From the IMG/VR virus record IMGVR_UViG_3300017957_000079, positions 1 through 23,775 of that record: 23,775 nucleotides of DNA; one strand, written 5' to 3'. Under the pieces are notes generated by a model. It was not told the DNA's origin. It saw only the letters and a program-made list of their open reading frames with translations, and ran no database searches. This stretch comes from a virus. Shown here in pieces: positions 15,501 to 21,597 of the stretch (position 1 is its first letter; every line of letters begins with the position of its first letter). Both the position numbers and the translations under genes were made by a program.

Positions 15501-15768
15501 TGGTTTAGCTAAAGGTGAATTTACACGTTACGGTGATATTCTTATTGGTAAAAACAAAAAGGGTAGTGATGTTAGAATGAGAGATGCTTCTCAACATATG
15601 TCAAACATTTTAGATGCATACAGTAAATACGTAAGCTATACACAAGAGGCGAAAGAAGAAAAAGACAAGGGATACTCATCAGGTTTCTATGAAAAAGAAG
15701 CTAAAGCTTATGCGAAGAGAGTTGCTGATGACATTAAAAAAATTAAATCGTTTGATTACGCTTGGTAA
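12538..15768 (+). CDS. Giant internal head polyprotein candidate (1076 aa)
   Basis: The N-terminus MFESFNDFTNNDMPLNE-G is a leader with L15-N16-E17. Candidate prohead-protease sites of the same form recur at E130 (VVNE), E230 (TINE), E299 (LAE), E398 (ELNE), E486 (TINE), E569 (TINE), E681 (VVNE) and E767 (LVTE). They split the protein into modules of about 70-170 residues plus a C-terminal domain of about 309. The site at 569 is preceded by FVFESFSEFESN, a second copy of the leader. Modules about 487-569 and 570-681 look duplicated (VVxY ... KK-A ... VLNxVG ... M-x-K-x-x-W-x-K). The C-terminal domain (768-1076) has GYGATGIYNIKRAAELADRA and VVVWLNND and no motif I can assign; an Alt-like ADP-ribosyltransferase was considered but not supported. 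No cysteine-rich or membrane segments. Confidence 0.75.
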   Translation: MFESFNDFTNNDMPLNEGMFSFKTLGDNKAISARSGADIYMFDDKGNMWHEENYEGYGIFGGKDYFELMAEMNGEEGRDIGIDLYYSDNKKVLYPALTRDEDFNWKRHKFTTKIKSDPKQGWFYESVVNEASVTFTADQLNGLHRILVLKMDQGERIAGVYGYTLNTMLSNYIKRAESKPGNKTAVKVDDKLANAMDQLLSNNDNHLSSDDEAYVRSKISKIVTESTINEAKSIAKIQKEWGNVTAIMKDVVAKYKKAEGQEKEDLLDELKSLTASKKQLEAELDAAVGLKDIDAELAEGMTTETVDESIKAEDIKPGAEFKIKGGTVFRVDDVEDHKKQGLIVHSSMSDSGKKNAYRDSLDDFVEFLNDEKAKMLENATETRGTIELVSESYNELNERTVTLKRRYTENYPAVTAGKSARIRNKMLEAIADGKITQEEFNAILKEMSNHPGKWSRRNAKYFNVSEDGISLSKFGKRALKQITINEDDMNEAREHWVVYTGEAMKKFYSEHTGKKSAEKMVDMASRVLNQVGMMTKSEWEKEKEAGNVMENTKFVFESFSEFESNTINEGAFVVWYEDKEGKHLLGTFHNKKAADKYKSEEEDEVLNTVGVKAIGTMSKDMWDKKEAPYIKEAAKIKMNALDWGKTTAERNANQDKYDALETEEEREEFLRQLKNESVVNEGKHDAMLDQLAELVKDVTFMNIGLKLKEAGIKYDFSTGMMPMYQLKKYPIAILNKKYVEKGDREVGDIAIGVLESVTTENAELVTEAFKSSKLRNLLTMRGADGNAIKSLARAFYGLTKYKLDELPDAALRDVDPQTAYKSYQKDNEFAVFYIADNEKENPYGDSDWESKIQPGIIGITRGKEFLGATHDTKKMPATLMKAASDNAVGGDKRYSGYGATGIYNIKRAAELADRAVVVWLNNDVFKSTDKVEQRADAKSGAIAFKSDKEFKDANMYRYREILATKASKLPLDKMVEKAINDLSAQIKDGLAKGEFTRYGDILIGKNKKGSDVRMRDASQHMSNILDAYSKYVSYTQEAKEEKDKGYSSGFYEKEAKAYAKRVADDIKKIKSFDYAW

Positions 15769-15782
15769 TTAAGTTATAGATT

Positions 15783-16475
15783 ATGCCTAGTCAAAGTAAA
15801 TCACAACAACGTCTAATGGGAGTTGCATACGCGGTTAAATCCGGTGATATGCCACTTTCTGATGTAGATGCGTCATATAGAGATAAAGTTAAAGAGCTTG
15901 TTGACGGTATGTCACTTAAAGACCTTAAAGATTTTGCTGAAACAAAACACGACGATATACCGGAAGAGGTTACAGAAGGTGTAGTGAAAATTGATTTACG
16001 TAAAATACTAACTAAAATTTCAGGTGCTATCGGATACAAGCATGACCCAAAAATGAGGGAAGAGTTGTTATCAGCTTTTGAAAAAGACCTTAGGGAAATT
16101 ATGGTTAAGCATGACTACATTGTAGAAGATGAAACAATTGAAGAAGATTTATCAGCTGTTACCCCAAGTATGCTTGGTGGTATGGGCGATGTTGTTTTAC
16201 CCAATGGAGATGCCCCAGGTTCAGGTGATGTTCCAGCAGGTCAAGGTAAAGCTAAAAAGAAAAAAAAGAAACTTTTAAATGTTCAAGAGTTTATTAAAGA
16301 ACAAGAACAATTAAAAGCTTTTAAACCAGAACAAGGTGAAGGTGAAGAGTTAGGTGAGGGTGAATATGAAATTGGCCCAGCTAGAGACCCTGACCTTGAG
16401 ATGGAAGAAATACGCAAACGTAGACACGCTGCAGTTAATGTAACTACTTTTAGTAATTTCACTAAAAATAGGTAA
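15783..16475 (+). CDS. DUF3008-type protein with long charged C-terminal extension
   Basis: 230 residues. The N-terminal 60 or so (MPSQSKSQQRLMGVAYAVK ... DLKDFAETKHDDIPEEV) match the small phage/bacterial family I recall as DUF3008, normally a stand-alone protein of 60-80 residues. Here it is followed by a helical region (about 65-125), a Gly/Pro linker with a lysine run (KAKKKKKK at about 159-166), then LLNVQEFIKE, which resembles the capsid-targeting core 'QEFI', and an acidic/basic tail. The C-terminus VTTFSNFTKNR resembles the 1076-aa leader SFNDFTNN. It is the last gene before the strong terminator at 16500 and so closes the head block. Function unknown. Confidence 0.75.
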   Translation: MPSQSKSQQRLMGVAYAVKSGDMPLSDVDASYRDKVKELVDGMSLKDLKDFAETKHDDIPEEVTEGVVKIDLRKILTKISGAIGYKHDPKMREELLSAFEKDLREIMVKHDYIVEDETIEEDLSAVTPSMLGGMGDVVLPNGDAPGSGDVPAGQGKAKKKKKKLLNVQEFIKEQEQLKAFKPEQGEGEELGEGEYEIGPARDPDLEMEEIRKRRHAAVNVTTFSNFTKNR

Positions 16476-16485
16476 GTCTAATTTC

Positions 16486-16513
16486 GAAACAAATTAAGAA
16501 GTCCATATATAAA
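16486..16513 (+). promoter_or_regulatory. GAAAC-N17-TATAAA promoter embedded in a terminator
   Basis: GAAAC at 16486-16490, 17 nt, TATAAA at 16508-16513. The -10-like box covers the end of the left arm and most of the loop of the terminator hairpin at 16500-16529, so termination of the head block and initiation of the thyA block share the same DNA. Expected start point is about 16520. Confidence 0.6.
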
Positions 16514-16529
16514 CTATATGGACTTTTTT
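16500..16529 (+). terminator. Strong intrinsic terminator ending the head block
   Basis: Perfect 10-bp stem AGTCCATATA (16500-16509) with TATATGGACT (16515-16524), 5-nt loop TAAAC, followed by a T-run to 16529. It lies 24 nt after the stop of the DUF3008-type gene. Confidence 0.85.
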
Positions 16530-16559
16530 ATTAACCCGAATTCACATTATTTAAAGTTG

Positions 16560-16775
16560 ATGTTTATCGTCAAATCGGCGGAAACACCCGGTCAATTAGA
16601 AGTTGCCCAAAGATGTTTAGATCTGTATGATTCTAGAAGAGATTACTATATACAATACTTTAAGAAAAGTAGCGATAAACCTATTGTATCACATACAGGT
16701 GAATACGATCATGAAACAGCAATATGGATACTCAGTAAAAAACTAAAAATGAAAAGAAGCTTATATGACAAGTGA
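16560..16775 (+). CDS. Small hypothetical protein (71 aa)
   Basis: MFIVKSAETPGQLEVAQRCLDLYDSRR...: a short strand, then a helix with the 'ETPxQLEVAxRxLxLY' pattern I have seen in small unannotated T4-like phage proteins, and a C-terminal helix ETAIWILSKKLKMKRSLYDK. An in-frame ATG at 16518 would add 14 residues, but that ATG lies inside the terminator stem and at or before the predicted start point of the embedded promoter, so 16560 is preferred. The end overlaps the next ATG by 11 nt. Function unknown. Confidence 0.65.
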   Translation: MFIVKSAETPGQLEVAQRCLDLYDSRRDYYIQYFKKSSDKPIVSHTGEYDHETAIWILSKKLKMKRSLYDK

Positions 16776-16941
16776 AGAGCAAGTAATTGAAATCTTAATG
16801 GAAGCTGATGCGTTAGGAATTCGCGAAGAGGTTATACAGTATGCTAGACACCTTAGAGAAATCAATATTAGATTAGACCGAGTAGATGCATATGAAGTTG
16901 CATTTAGTAAAATCAAACAAGTTTTAGAAGAAGATGAATAA
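16765..16941 (+). CDS. Small helical acidic protein upstream of thyA (58 aa)
   Basis: Reads MTSEEQVIEILMEADALGIR and continues to KQVLEEDE. It is predicted almost entirely helical and acidic. The ATG lies within the end of the previous gene and the stop overlaps the thyA start (ATG at 16934, TAA at 16939-16941), so it is bridged on both sides, typical of coupled phage genes. The segment AGA-AGA-TG just before thyA is encoded by its last codons. No family recognised. Confidence 0.7.
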   Translation: MTSEEQVIEILMEADALGIREEVIQYARHLREINIRLDRVDAYEVAFSKIKQVLEEDE

Positions 16942-17962
16942 TTTAGATAGACAATACCAAGAGCTATTAAAAGATGTTTTAACTAATGGCGTAAGTAAAG
17001 ACGATAGAACAGGAACCGGTACTATTTCAACATTTGGTCGTATGATGCGTCATAAAATGTCAGATGGTTTTCCACTTCTTACAACTAAGAAGATGTTTAT
17101 GAAAACTTGTATGACCGAGTTAAAATGGTTCTTAAAAGGAGATACCAACATCAAGTATTTGGTGGATAATGGATGTAACATTTGGAATGGTGATGCTTAT
17201 AAGGCATATGAGAAATATGCATTGGCTAATTCTTATGGTGTTGATATTCTGTCAATGGATGAATTTATTGAACAAATTAAAACCGACAATGCATTCGCAG
17301 CAAAATGGGGCGAGTTAGGTCCTATTTATGGTTATCAGTGGAGACACTGGGTTGCTAAGAATGAAATTGAATCCGGTGGTGAATATGCATGGGTTGACCA
17401 AATTGAATGGTTGATTAATGAACTTAAAACAAATCCTGATTCACGTAGACTAATGGTTAACGCTTGGAATGTTGCAGACCTTCCAAATATGACGTTGCCT
17501 CCGTGCCATTACGGGTTCCAAGTTTATACACAACCACTATCGTTAAAGCAACGCAGAGCAGCTTGGGCTAAATCATTGGATAAAGACGAATCATATGCTA
17601 GAGAACTTTCACATGAAGACCTTGATGCTAAAGGATTCCCAACTAGAACTATTTCACTAAAGTGGGACCAGCGTTCAGTTGACACTTTCTTAGGATTACC
17701 TTTTGATATTGCATCGTATGGTATGCTTCTACACTTGATTGCACTTGAAGTAAATATGATACCGGATGAATTGATTTGCATGCTAGGTGATGTTCACATT
17801 TACAACAATCACCTAAAGCAAGTAAATGAACTATTAGGAAGAATGCCTAAAAAATTACCAAAGCTTTCTAAGTTAGAAGGCAGTGTTTTGACGGGTGAGT
17901 TTGAATATGAAATTGAGGGATATGACCCACACCCTGCAATTAAAGCACCCTTAAGTAATTAA
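16934..17962 (+). CDS. thyA: Thymidylate synthase
   Basis: 342 residues, longer than E. coli ThyA (264) or T4 Td (286). It converts dUMP to dTMP with methylene-tetrahydrofolate. Conserved elements: DDRTGTGT for phosphate binding near the N-terminus, GELGPIYGYQWRHW, the R-R-L-M-V-N-AWN segment, the catalytic cysteine C191 in LPPCHYGFQVY, QRSVDTFLGLPFDIASYGML, and the C-terminus DPHPAIKAPLSN. The extra length comes from two insertions relative to E. coli, about residues 85-115 and about 199-235 (rich in charged residues). The frame is intact and all key motifs are present, so the enzyme should be active; there is no intron at this locus, unlike T4 td. It follows the small helical gene with an 8-nt overlap. 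Confidence 0.95.
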   Translation: MNNLDRQYQELLKDVLTNGVSKDDRTGTGTISTFGRMMRHKMSDGFPLLTTKKMFMKTCMTELKWFLKGDTNIKYLVDNGCNIWNGDAYKAYEKYALANSYGVDILSMDEFIEQIKTDNAFAAKWGELGPIYGYQWRHWVAKNEIESGGEYAWVDQIEWLINELKTNPDSRRLMVNAWNVADLPNMTLPPCHYGFQVYTQPLSLKQRRAAWAKSLDKDESYARELSHEDLDAKGFPTRTISLKWDQRSVDTFLGLPFDIASYGMLLHLIALEVNMIPDELICMLGDVHIYNNHLKQVNELLGRMPKKLPKLSKLEGSVLTGEFEYEIEGYDPHPAIKAPLSN

Positions 17963-17964
17963 TT

Positions 17965-18177
17965 ATGATATTTGTTTATTGGGCTATTCGATATTTAGCA
18001 GTTGGTACAATTTTTATGTTGGTTTTAGACATATTACACAGAATGGTAATTAATAAAATTGACGAAGAATTTAAAGAAGGTTATAAAAACTGGGAGCGTA
18101 TATACATTATATGCACTTGGCCTTTCTTTTTGTACAGTGTGATTAAAGAAATAGTCATTAGCAAGAAACAAAAATAA
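17965..18177 (+). CDS. Small two-span membrane protein (70 aa)
   Basis: Two hydrophobic segments: IFVYWAIRYLAVGTIFMLVL (about 2-21) and IYIICTWPFFLYSVIKEIVI (about 46-65), joined by a charged loop KIDEEFKEGYKNWER and ending with lysines. This suggests a small inner-membrane protein with the loop on one side. It starts 2 nt after the thyA stop. No Shine-Dalgarno sequence. Similar short membrane proteins are common in T4-like early regions; function unknown. The promoter for the next gene lies in its last codons. Confidence 0.65.
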   Translation: MIFVYWAIRYLAVGTIFMLVLDILHRMVINKIDEEFKEGYKNWERIYIICTWPFFLYSVIKEIVISKKQK

Positions 18178-18192
18178 CATTAAGAGTATAAT
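18165..18192 (+). promoter_or_regulatory. GAAAC-N17-TATAAT promoter before the gp56-gp43 unit
   Basis: GAAAC at 18165-18169 lies in the end of the membrane-protein gene; TATAAT is at 18187-18192, exactly 17 nt further. The ATG at 18197 is only 4 nt downstream of the -10-like box, as at 1667, so the first gene would be leaderless or translated from a longer transcript. Confidence 0.5.
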
Positions 18193-18196
18193 AAAC

Positions 18197-18571
18197 ATGG
18201 AAGTAAATTTTAAACTTATAAAACCAGACGGTACTGAAATAACAGCAGACGCTATTAATTGGGTAACATGGAATGTTGATGGAGGTGGCTTAAAAGCTGC
18301 GCATGACGGACCATCTGAAGGTAGAAGTTTGGTTATGGATATGAAAACAATTCCAATGGATGTTTTATTGGCAATGTCTCAAAATAACTTTGAAGGTATG
18401 GGCGATATTAAAATAAAAGACCCATATAAATTTTTGTCAGAACCAATTACAAAAATTGTAGAATCTACAAAATCTAAAGTTATCTTTGAAACAGAAAAAG
18501 ATACATTTGAATTATTAATTAATACTAATCCAGCTTGGGTAAAACCACGCTCACCATTTAGCTTAAGATAA
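18197..18571 (+). CDS. Hypothetical protein upstream of gp56 (124 aa)
   Basis: MEVNFKLIKPDGTEITADAINWVTWNVDGG...: a beta-rich start, a middle SLVMDMKTIPMDVLLAMSQNNF, and an end with strand pattern SKVIFETEKDTFELLINTNP. No cysteine, membrane segment or catalytic motif that I recognise. It is 1 nt upstream of gp56 and presumably co-transcribed with gp56 and gp43. Small beta-rich proteins in this position could be regulators, but nothing in the sequence shows this. Confidence 0.65.
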   Translation: MEVNFKLIKPDGTEITADAINWVTWNVDGGGLKAAHDGPSEGRSLVMDMKTIPMDVLLAMSQNNFEGMGDIKIKDPYKFLSEPITKIVESTKSKVIFETEKDTFELLINTNPAWVKPRSPFSLR

Positions 18572-18572
18572 T

Positions 18573-19040
18573 ATGGCAAACGCAGATAATCAATGTAAAG
18601 ACCTAGAGGTAAAAGACTTCTACGGCGAATCAACAACACACCTAGCAGACATTATGGAGCATCAAAAAGAGATGCAAGAAAAAACTTATGGATTCAACTT
18701 TGAAGATATGAGTTTACGTGATGTTATGAATTTCTGGCATGTTACAAATCATGCGATGATTGACGAGATTCACGAAATGACAGATGCACTTGGTGGTATT
18801 AATGATGGCTCTGGTTCTGCGATTTGGAAGACGTGGAAAAAAGACTTTAGTAAATACGACACCATGAAGGTTGCCGACCTAACAGACGATGACCGCAAAG
18901 AGTTGTATATGGAGTGGGTTGATATTCTACACTTCTTTATGAACTACGCTGCGTCTATTGGACTTGACGCTAAAACGGCATACAATTACTACTTCGCAAA
19001 AGCAGAAGAGAATAAGAACCGTCAAAAGCGTGGATACTAA
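18573..19040 (+). CDS. 56: dCTPase/dUTPase, T4 gp56 type (all-alpha NTP pyrophosphohydrolase)
   Basis: 155 residues (T4 gp56 about 171). It hydrolyses dUTP and dCTP to the monophosphates, feeding dUMP to thymidylate synthase and, in phages with modified cytosine, removing dCTP. The MazG-like metal site is visible as E65-I-H-E68 and E114-W-V-D117. AIWKTWKKDF matches T4 'AVWKKWKARY', and AYNYYFAKAEENKNRQKRGY matches T4 'LYYLKNKENFERQDNGY'. It is next to gp43 and in the same region as thyA, as expected for a dNTP-supply unit. The last base of the stop overlaps the gp43A ATG (TAATG). Whether it acts on dCTP as well as dUTP cannot be read from sequence, and no cytosine-modification gene is in the window. 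Confidence 0.85.
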   Translation: MANADNQCKDLEVKDFYGESTTHLADIMEHQKEMQEKTYGFNFEDMSLRDVMNFWHVTNHAMIDEIHEMTDALGGINDGSGSAIWKTWKKDFSKYDTMKVADLTDDDRKELYMEWVDILHFFMNYAASIGLDAKTAYNYYFAKAEENKNRQKRGY

Positions 19041-20443
19041 TGCTATTAGATGTAGAACAAAAAGACAAAGAAATTATCGTATCGTATTACGATAAAGAAG
19101 GCCAAGTTAAGTTTCGTCGTTATCCAATCGAACAGTATAAAAACTGGTACATCACAGATGAGAACGACAGATACAAACACAGCTCTTTAAGAAATTGGGA
19201 CGGTCGACCAGTAAAAGAAGGTCGCTCAAGACAATACAGTAAGTTCTCTCTTATTTCATTCTTGGATAATTTACCAGAGAACGATAAGAAAGTTATCTTT
19301 GAGCCTACAATGCCTAAAACATACTTTGTCGATATTGAGACAGAGATTGTTGACGGTTTCCCTAAACCAGAAGAGGCTAAGACAAGAATCCTTGCGTTCT
19401 CAATCATTACGCCAGAACGTAAAGCGATTGTACTAGGTCTTGAAGACATGCCTCAAGAAAAGATTCAGAAGATTCAAGATGATACTAATGAGTATTTTAA
19501 GACACTTGATTCTGATTGGACCTTTGACTACCGTAAGTTTGATTCTGAGTATGACATGGTATTCACATTCATCAACAGATTCTTGCCTAAGTTCCCAATG
19601 ATGACAGGTTGGAACTTTATCAATTATGACTGGCAGTACATTGTAAACCGATGCAAGCGTTTACAGATTGACATTACCGCCGCAGCAAAGACTAAAGCAC
19701 TTGACCGTGTAGATTCAAGACCACTTCATATGGGTATTCTTGATTACATGCAGTTATATGACAAATACGACCGCTCGGTTAAAGTAAAGGAGTCTAACGC
19801 ACTCGACTATGTTTCTGGACAAGTACTTAAGTTGAATAAGATTAAGTTCCAGGGGTCGCTGCAGGACCTTTACGAGCAAGATTTCGTTAAATACATTTAC
19901 TACAACGTTGTCGATTCAGTTTTGGTATATTACATTGACCAGAAACTAAAATCAATGGAAGTACTTCTTACACTCGCATCGATTACAAAGATGCCATTGT
20001 ATAAAGCTGCGTCACCTGTATCGGTTACCGAAGCTCTTATTGCACGTAAGTTAGCGGAAGATAACAAGTGTGTTGCATCTGAGAAGAAAGAAGACAGTCA
20101 GAAGGATGGTAAATATGCAGGTGCTTATGTGAAGCAACCTAAAGTAGGATTCTATCAAGGTGTATCTGCATTTGACTTTGCGTCACTGTATCCTTCAATT
20201 ATGAGACAATATAATATCTCACCGGATTCGTACAAAGATATTATTCCAGTCTCTCAGATTCCAGAGCGTCGCAAGAATAAAGATGAGATTGTTTGTGCTA
20301 ACGGTGTTGTGTATGATAAGAAAGATTCTATTTTAAAGCAGATTCTTTCTGATTTGTACGGTCAAAGAAAGGCTTACAAAAAGACTTCTTATGATTATTA
20401 TACCAAAGCCAAAGAAGTAAAAGATAAGCTGGCCGAATTATAG
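19040..20443 (+). CDS. 43A: DNA polymerase gp43, N-terminal part only (split gene)
   Basis: 467 residues of a family B polymerase; T4 gp43 is about 898. Present: the N-terminal domain; the 3'-5' exonuclease with Exo I D98-I-E100, Exo II TGWNFINYDWQYI, and Exo III YNVVDSVLVYY; and the first polymerase motif (motif A) F-D379-FASLYPSIMRQYNIS. The frame stops with TAG in the fingers (…YTKAKEVKDKLAEL), before motif B (Kx3NSLYG) and motif C (YGDTD). No continuation of motifs B or C is found in the other frames downstream or elsewhere in the window. T4-like phages of Aeromonas are known to carry gene 43 as two genes, 43A and 43B, whose products work together; that is the most likely reading. The alternative is a disabled gene. 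No intein splice residues are seen at the end. Confidence 0.88.
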   Translation: MLLDVEQKDKEIIVSYYDKEGQVKFRRYPIEQYKNWYITDENDRYKHSSLRNWDGRPVKEGRSRQYSKFSLISFLDNLPENDKKVIFEPTMPKTYFVDIETEIVDGFPKPEEAKTRILAFSIITPERKAIVLGLEDMPQEKIQKIQDDTNEYFKTLDSDWTFDYRKFDSEYDMVFTFINRFLPKFPMMTGWNFINYDWQYIVNRCKRLQIDITAAAKTKALDRVDSRPLHMGILDYMQLYDKYDRSVKVKESNALDYVSGQVLKLNKIKFQGSLQDLYEQDFVKYIYYNVVDSVLVYYIDQKLKSMEVLLTLASITKMPLYKAASPVSVTEALIARKLAEDNKCVASEKKEDSQKDGKYAGAYVKQPKVGFYQGVSAFDFASLYPSIMRQYNISPDSYKDIIPVSQIPERRKNKDEIVCANGVVYDKKDSILKQILSDLYGQRKAYKKTSYDYYTKAKEVKDKLAEL

Positions 20444-20471
20444 TGCCATACTATAATTAGCTATTTTAAGC

Positions 20472-20499
20472 GACCCTTTTGTTTAACGAAATATATAAT
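20472..20499 (+). promoter_or_regulatory. Degenerate GACCC-N17-TATAAT promoter before nrdB
   Basis: TATAAT at 20494-20499 has GACCC (three of five matches to GAAAC) 17 nt upstream at 20472-20476. It lies just before the hairpin at 20506, so a transcript would begin at or inside that hairpin. The only other AT-rich box in the gap is weaker. Confidence 0.35.
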
Positions 20500-20505
20500 A
20501 CAATT

Positions 20506-20540
20506 AAACGGGTCTGGAGTAACTTCCTAGACCCGTTTTT
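20506..20540 (+). terminator. Terminator-like hairpin between gp43A and nrdB
   Basis: AAACGGGTCT (20506-20515) pairs perfectly with AGACCCGTTT (20529-20538), with GGAG/CTTCC able to extend the stem after a bulged T, and TTTTT at 20536-20540. The apical sequence GGAGT...ACTTCCT recurs in the hairpin after nrdA. The gap 20444-20578 otherwise holds only the weak promoter and A/T-rich sequence. Confidence 0.8.
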
Positions 20541-20578
20541 AGTCTAATACGATTTTTAAAAAAAATAGAATTTTAAAA

Positions 20579-21583
20579 ATGTCAAAACTTTTTGAAGAAA
20601 GAATAGAATATAAACCATTTGAATACCCTGTATATTATACAGAGGGATGGTTAAAGCAAGCACAAGCATTTTGGTTACACACTGAAATTTCGATGCAAGG
20701 TGATGTTAAAGATTGGAATGAAAATCTTACGCCTGAAGAAAAGAATCTAGTAGGTAACATCCTTTTAGGTTTTGCACAAACAGAATGTGCAGTTTCAGAT
20801 TACTGGACAACAATGGTTACTAAGTGGTTCCCTAAGCATGAAATCAAGCAAATGGCTATGATGTTCGGTTCACAGGAGACTATTCACGCGACAGCGTACT
20901 CATACCTTAATGAAACTCTAGGTCTTGAAGACTTTGCAGGGTTCTTACATGAACCTGCGATTGCAGACCGTTTCGAGTTCCTTATGAATACGGAAGCAGA
21001 TTGGACACATGAAGACTTACAAGAAAATGCAAGAGCAAGAAAGCAAGTTGCACGTTCATTAGCAATCTTTTCGGCATTTGCAGAAGGTGTTGCTCTTTAC
21101 TCATCATTTGCGGTACTTTACTCATTCCAAATGAGAGATAAACTAAAGGGTATCGGTCAACAAATGAAATGGTCTGTAAGAGATGAATCACTACACTCTA
21201 AGATGGGTTGTCAGTTATTCAGACACATGACTGAAGAATATCCCGAGCTTCTTGACGAAGTTAAAGATGATGTTATCGAAGCTGCAAAACTTATGGTTGA
21301 GATGGAAATGTCATACATTGATAAAATCTTTGAACAGGGTGATCTTGAAAACCTTAATAAAGCAGACCTTAAAGAATTTATCAAAATGAGAGCAAATGAA
21401 AAGCTAGCAGAATTAAACATTAAGCCAGCTTTTATGTATAATGAAGAGCAGGCTGAAGCATTAGACTGGTTCTATCACTTGACTGGTGGACATACCCACA
21501 CCGATTTCTTTGCAGTAAGACCTACAGATTATTCTAAGGCAGGTGAAGATGAAAACTGGGATGAAGACGATTTATTTGATTAA
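20579..21583 (+). CDS. nrdB: Ribonucleotide reductase class I, small (radical) subunit
   Basis: 334 residues. NrdB holds the di-metal site and the stable radical used by NrdA. Metal ligands and radical tyrosine align as E69 (TE69CAVSD), E100 and H103 (Q-E-T-I-H), Y107 (H-A-T-A-Y), E169 (FAEGVALY), and E203 plus H206 (RDESLH). The first ligand is glutamate where E. coli NrdB has Asp84, unless D73 four residues on takes that role; the radical tyrosine is retained. The C-terminus is acidic and ends DEDDLFD, the usual tail that docks on NrdA. Leader: A/T-rich, no Shine-Dalgarno sequence. It is 14 nt upstream of nrdA, and the order B then A is reversed relative to the usual nrdA-nrdB order. Confidence 0.93.
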   Translation: MSKLFEERIEYKPFEYPVYYTEGWLKQAQAFWLHTEISMQGDVKDWNENLTPEEKNLVGNILLGFAQTECAVSDYWTTMVTKWFPKHEIKQMAMMFGSQETIHATAYSYLNETLGLEDFAGFLHEPAIADRFEFLMNTEADWTHEDLQENARARKQVARSLAIFSAFAEGVALYSSFAVLYSFQMRDKLKGIGQQMKWSVRDESLHSKMGCQLFRHMTEEYPELLDEVKDDVIEAAKLMVEMEMSYIDKIFEQGDLENLNKADLKEFIKMRANEKLAELNIKPAFMYNEEQAEALDWFYHLTGGHTHTDFFAVRPTDYSKAGEDENWDEDDLFD

Positions 21584-21597
21584 TAAGATTATTAAAG

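Noticed and set aside
14836-15768. Alt/ModA-like ADP-ribosyltransferase in the C-terminal domain of the 1076-aa protein
   Set aside because: T4 Alt is also an injected head protein, which made this tempting, but I see no convincing R, S-T-S and E-x-E motifs in order.
20380-20443. Split intein at the end of gp43A
   Set aside because: No Cys/Ser-led intein N-part follows the fingers segment; the frame ends after a normal helical sequence.
20441-20530. A frameshift or read-through that would restore the polymerase after codon 467
   Set aside because: The sequence after the stop codes for no polymerase motif in any frame and contains a terminator hairpin, so this is a gene break and not a point error.
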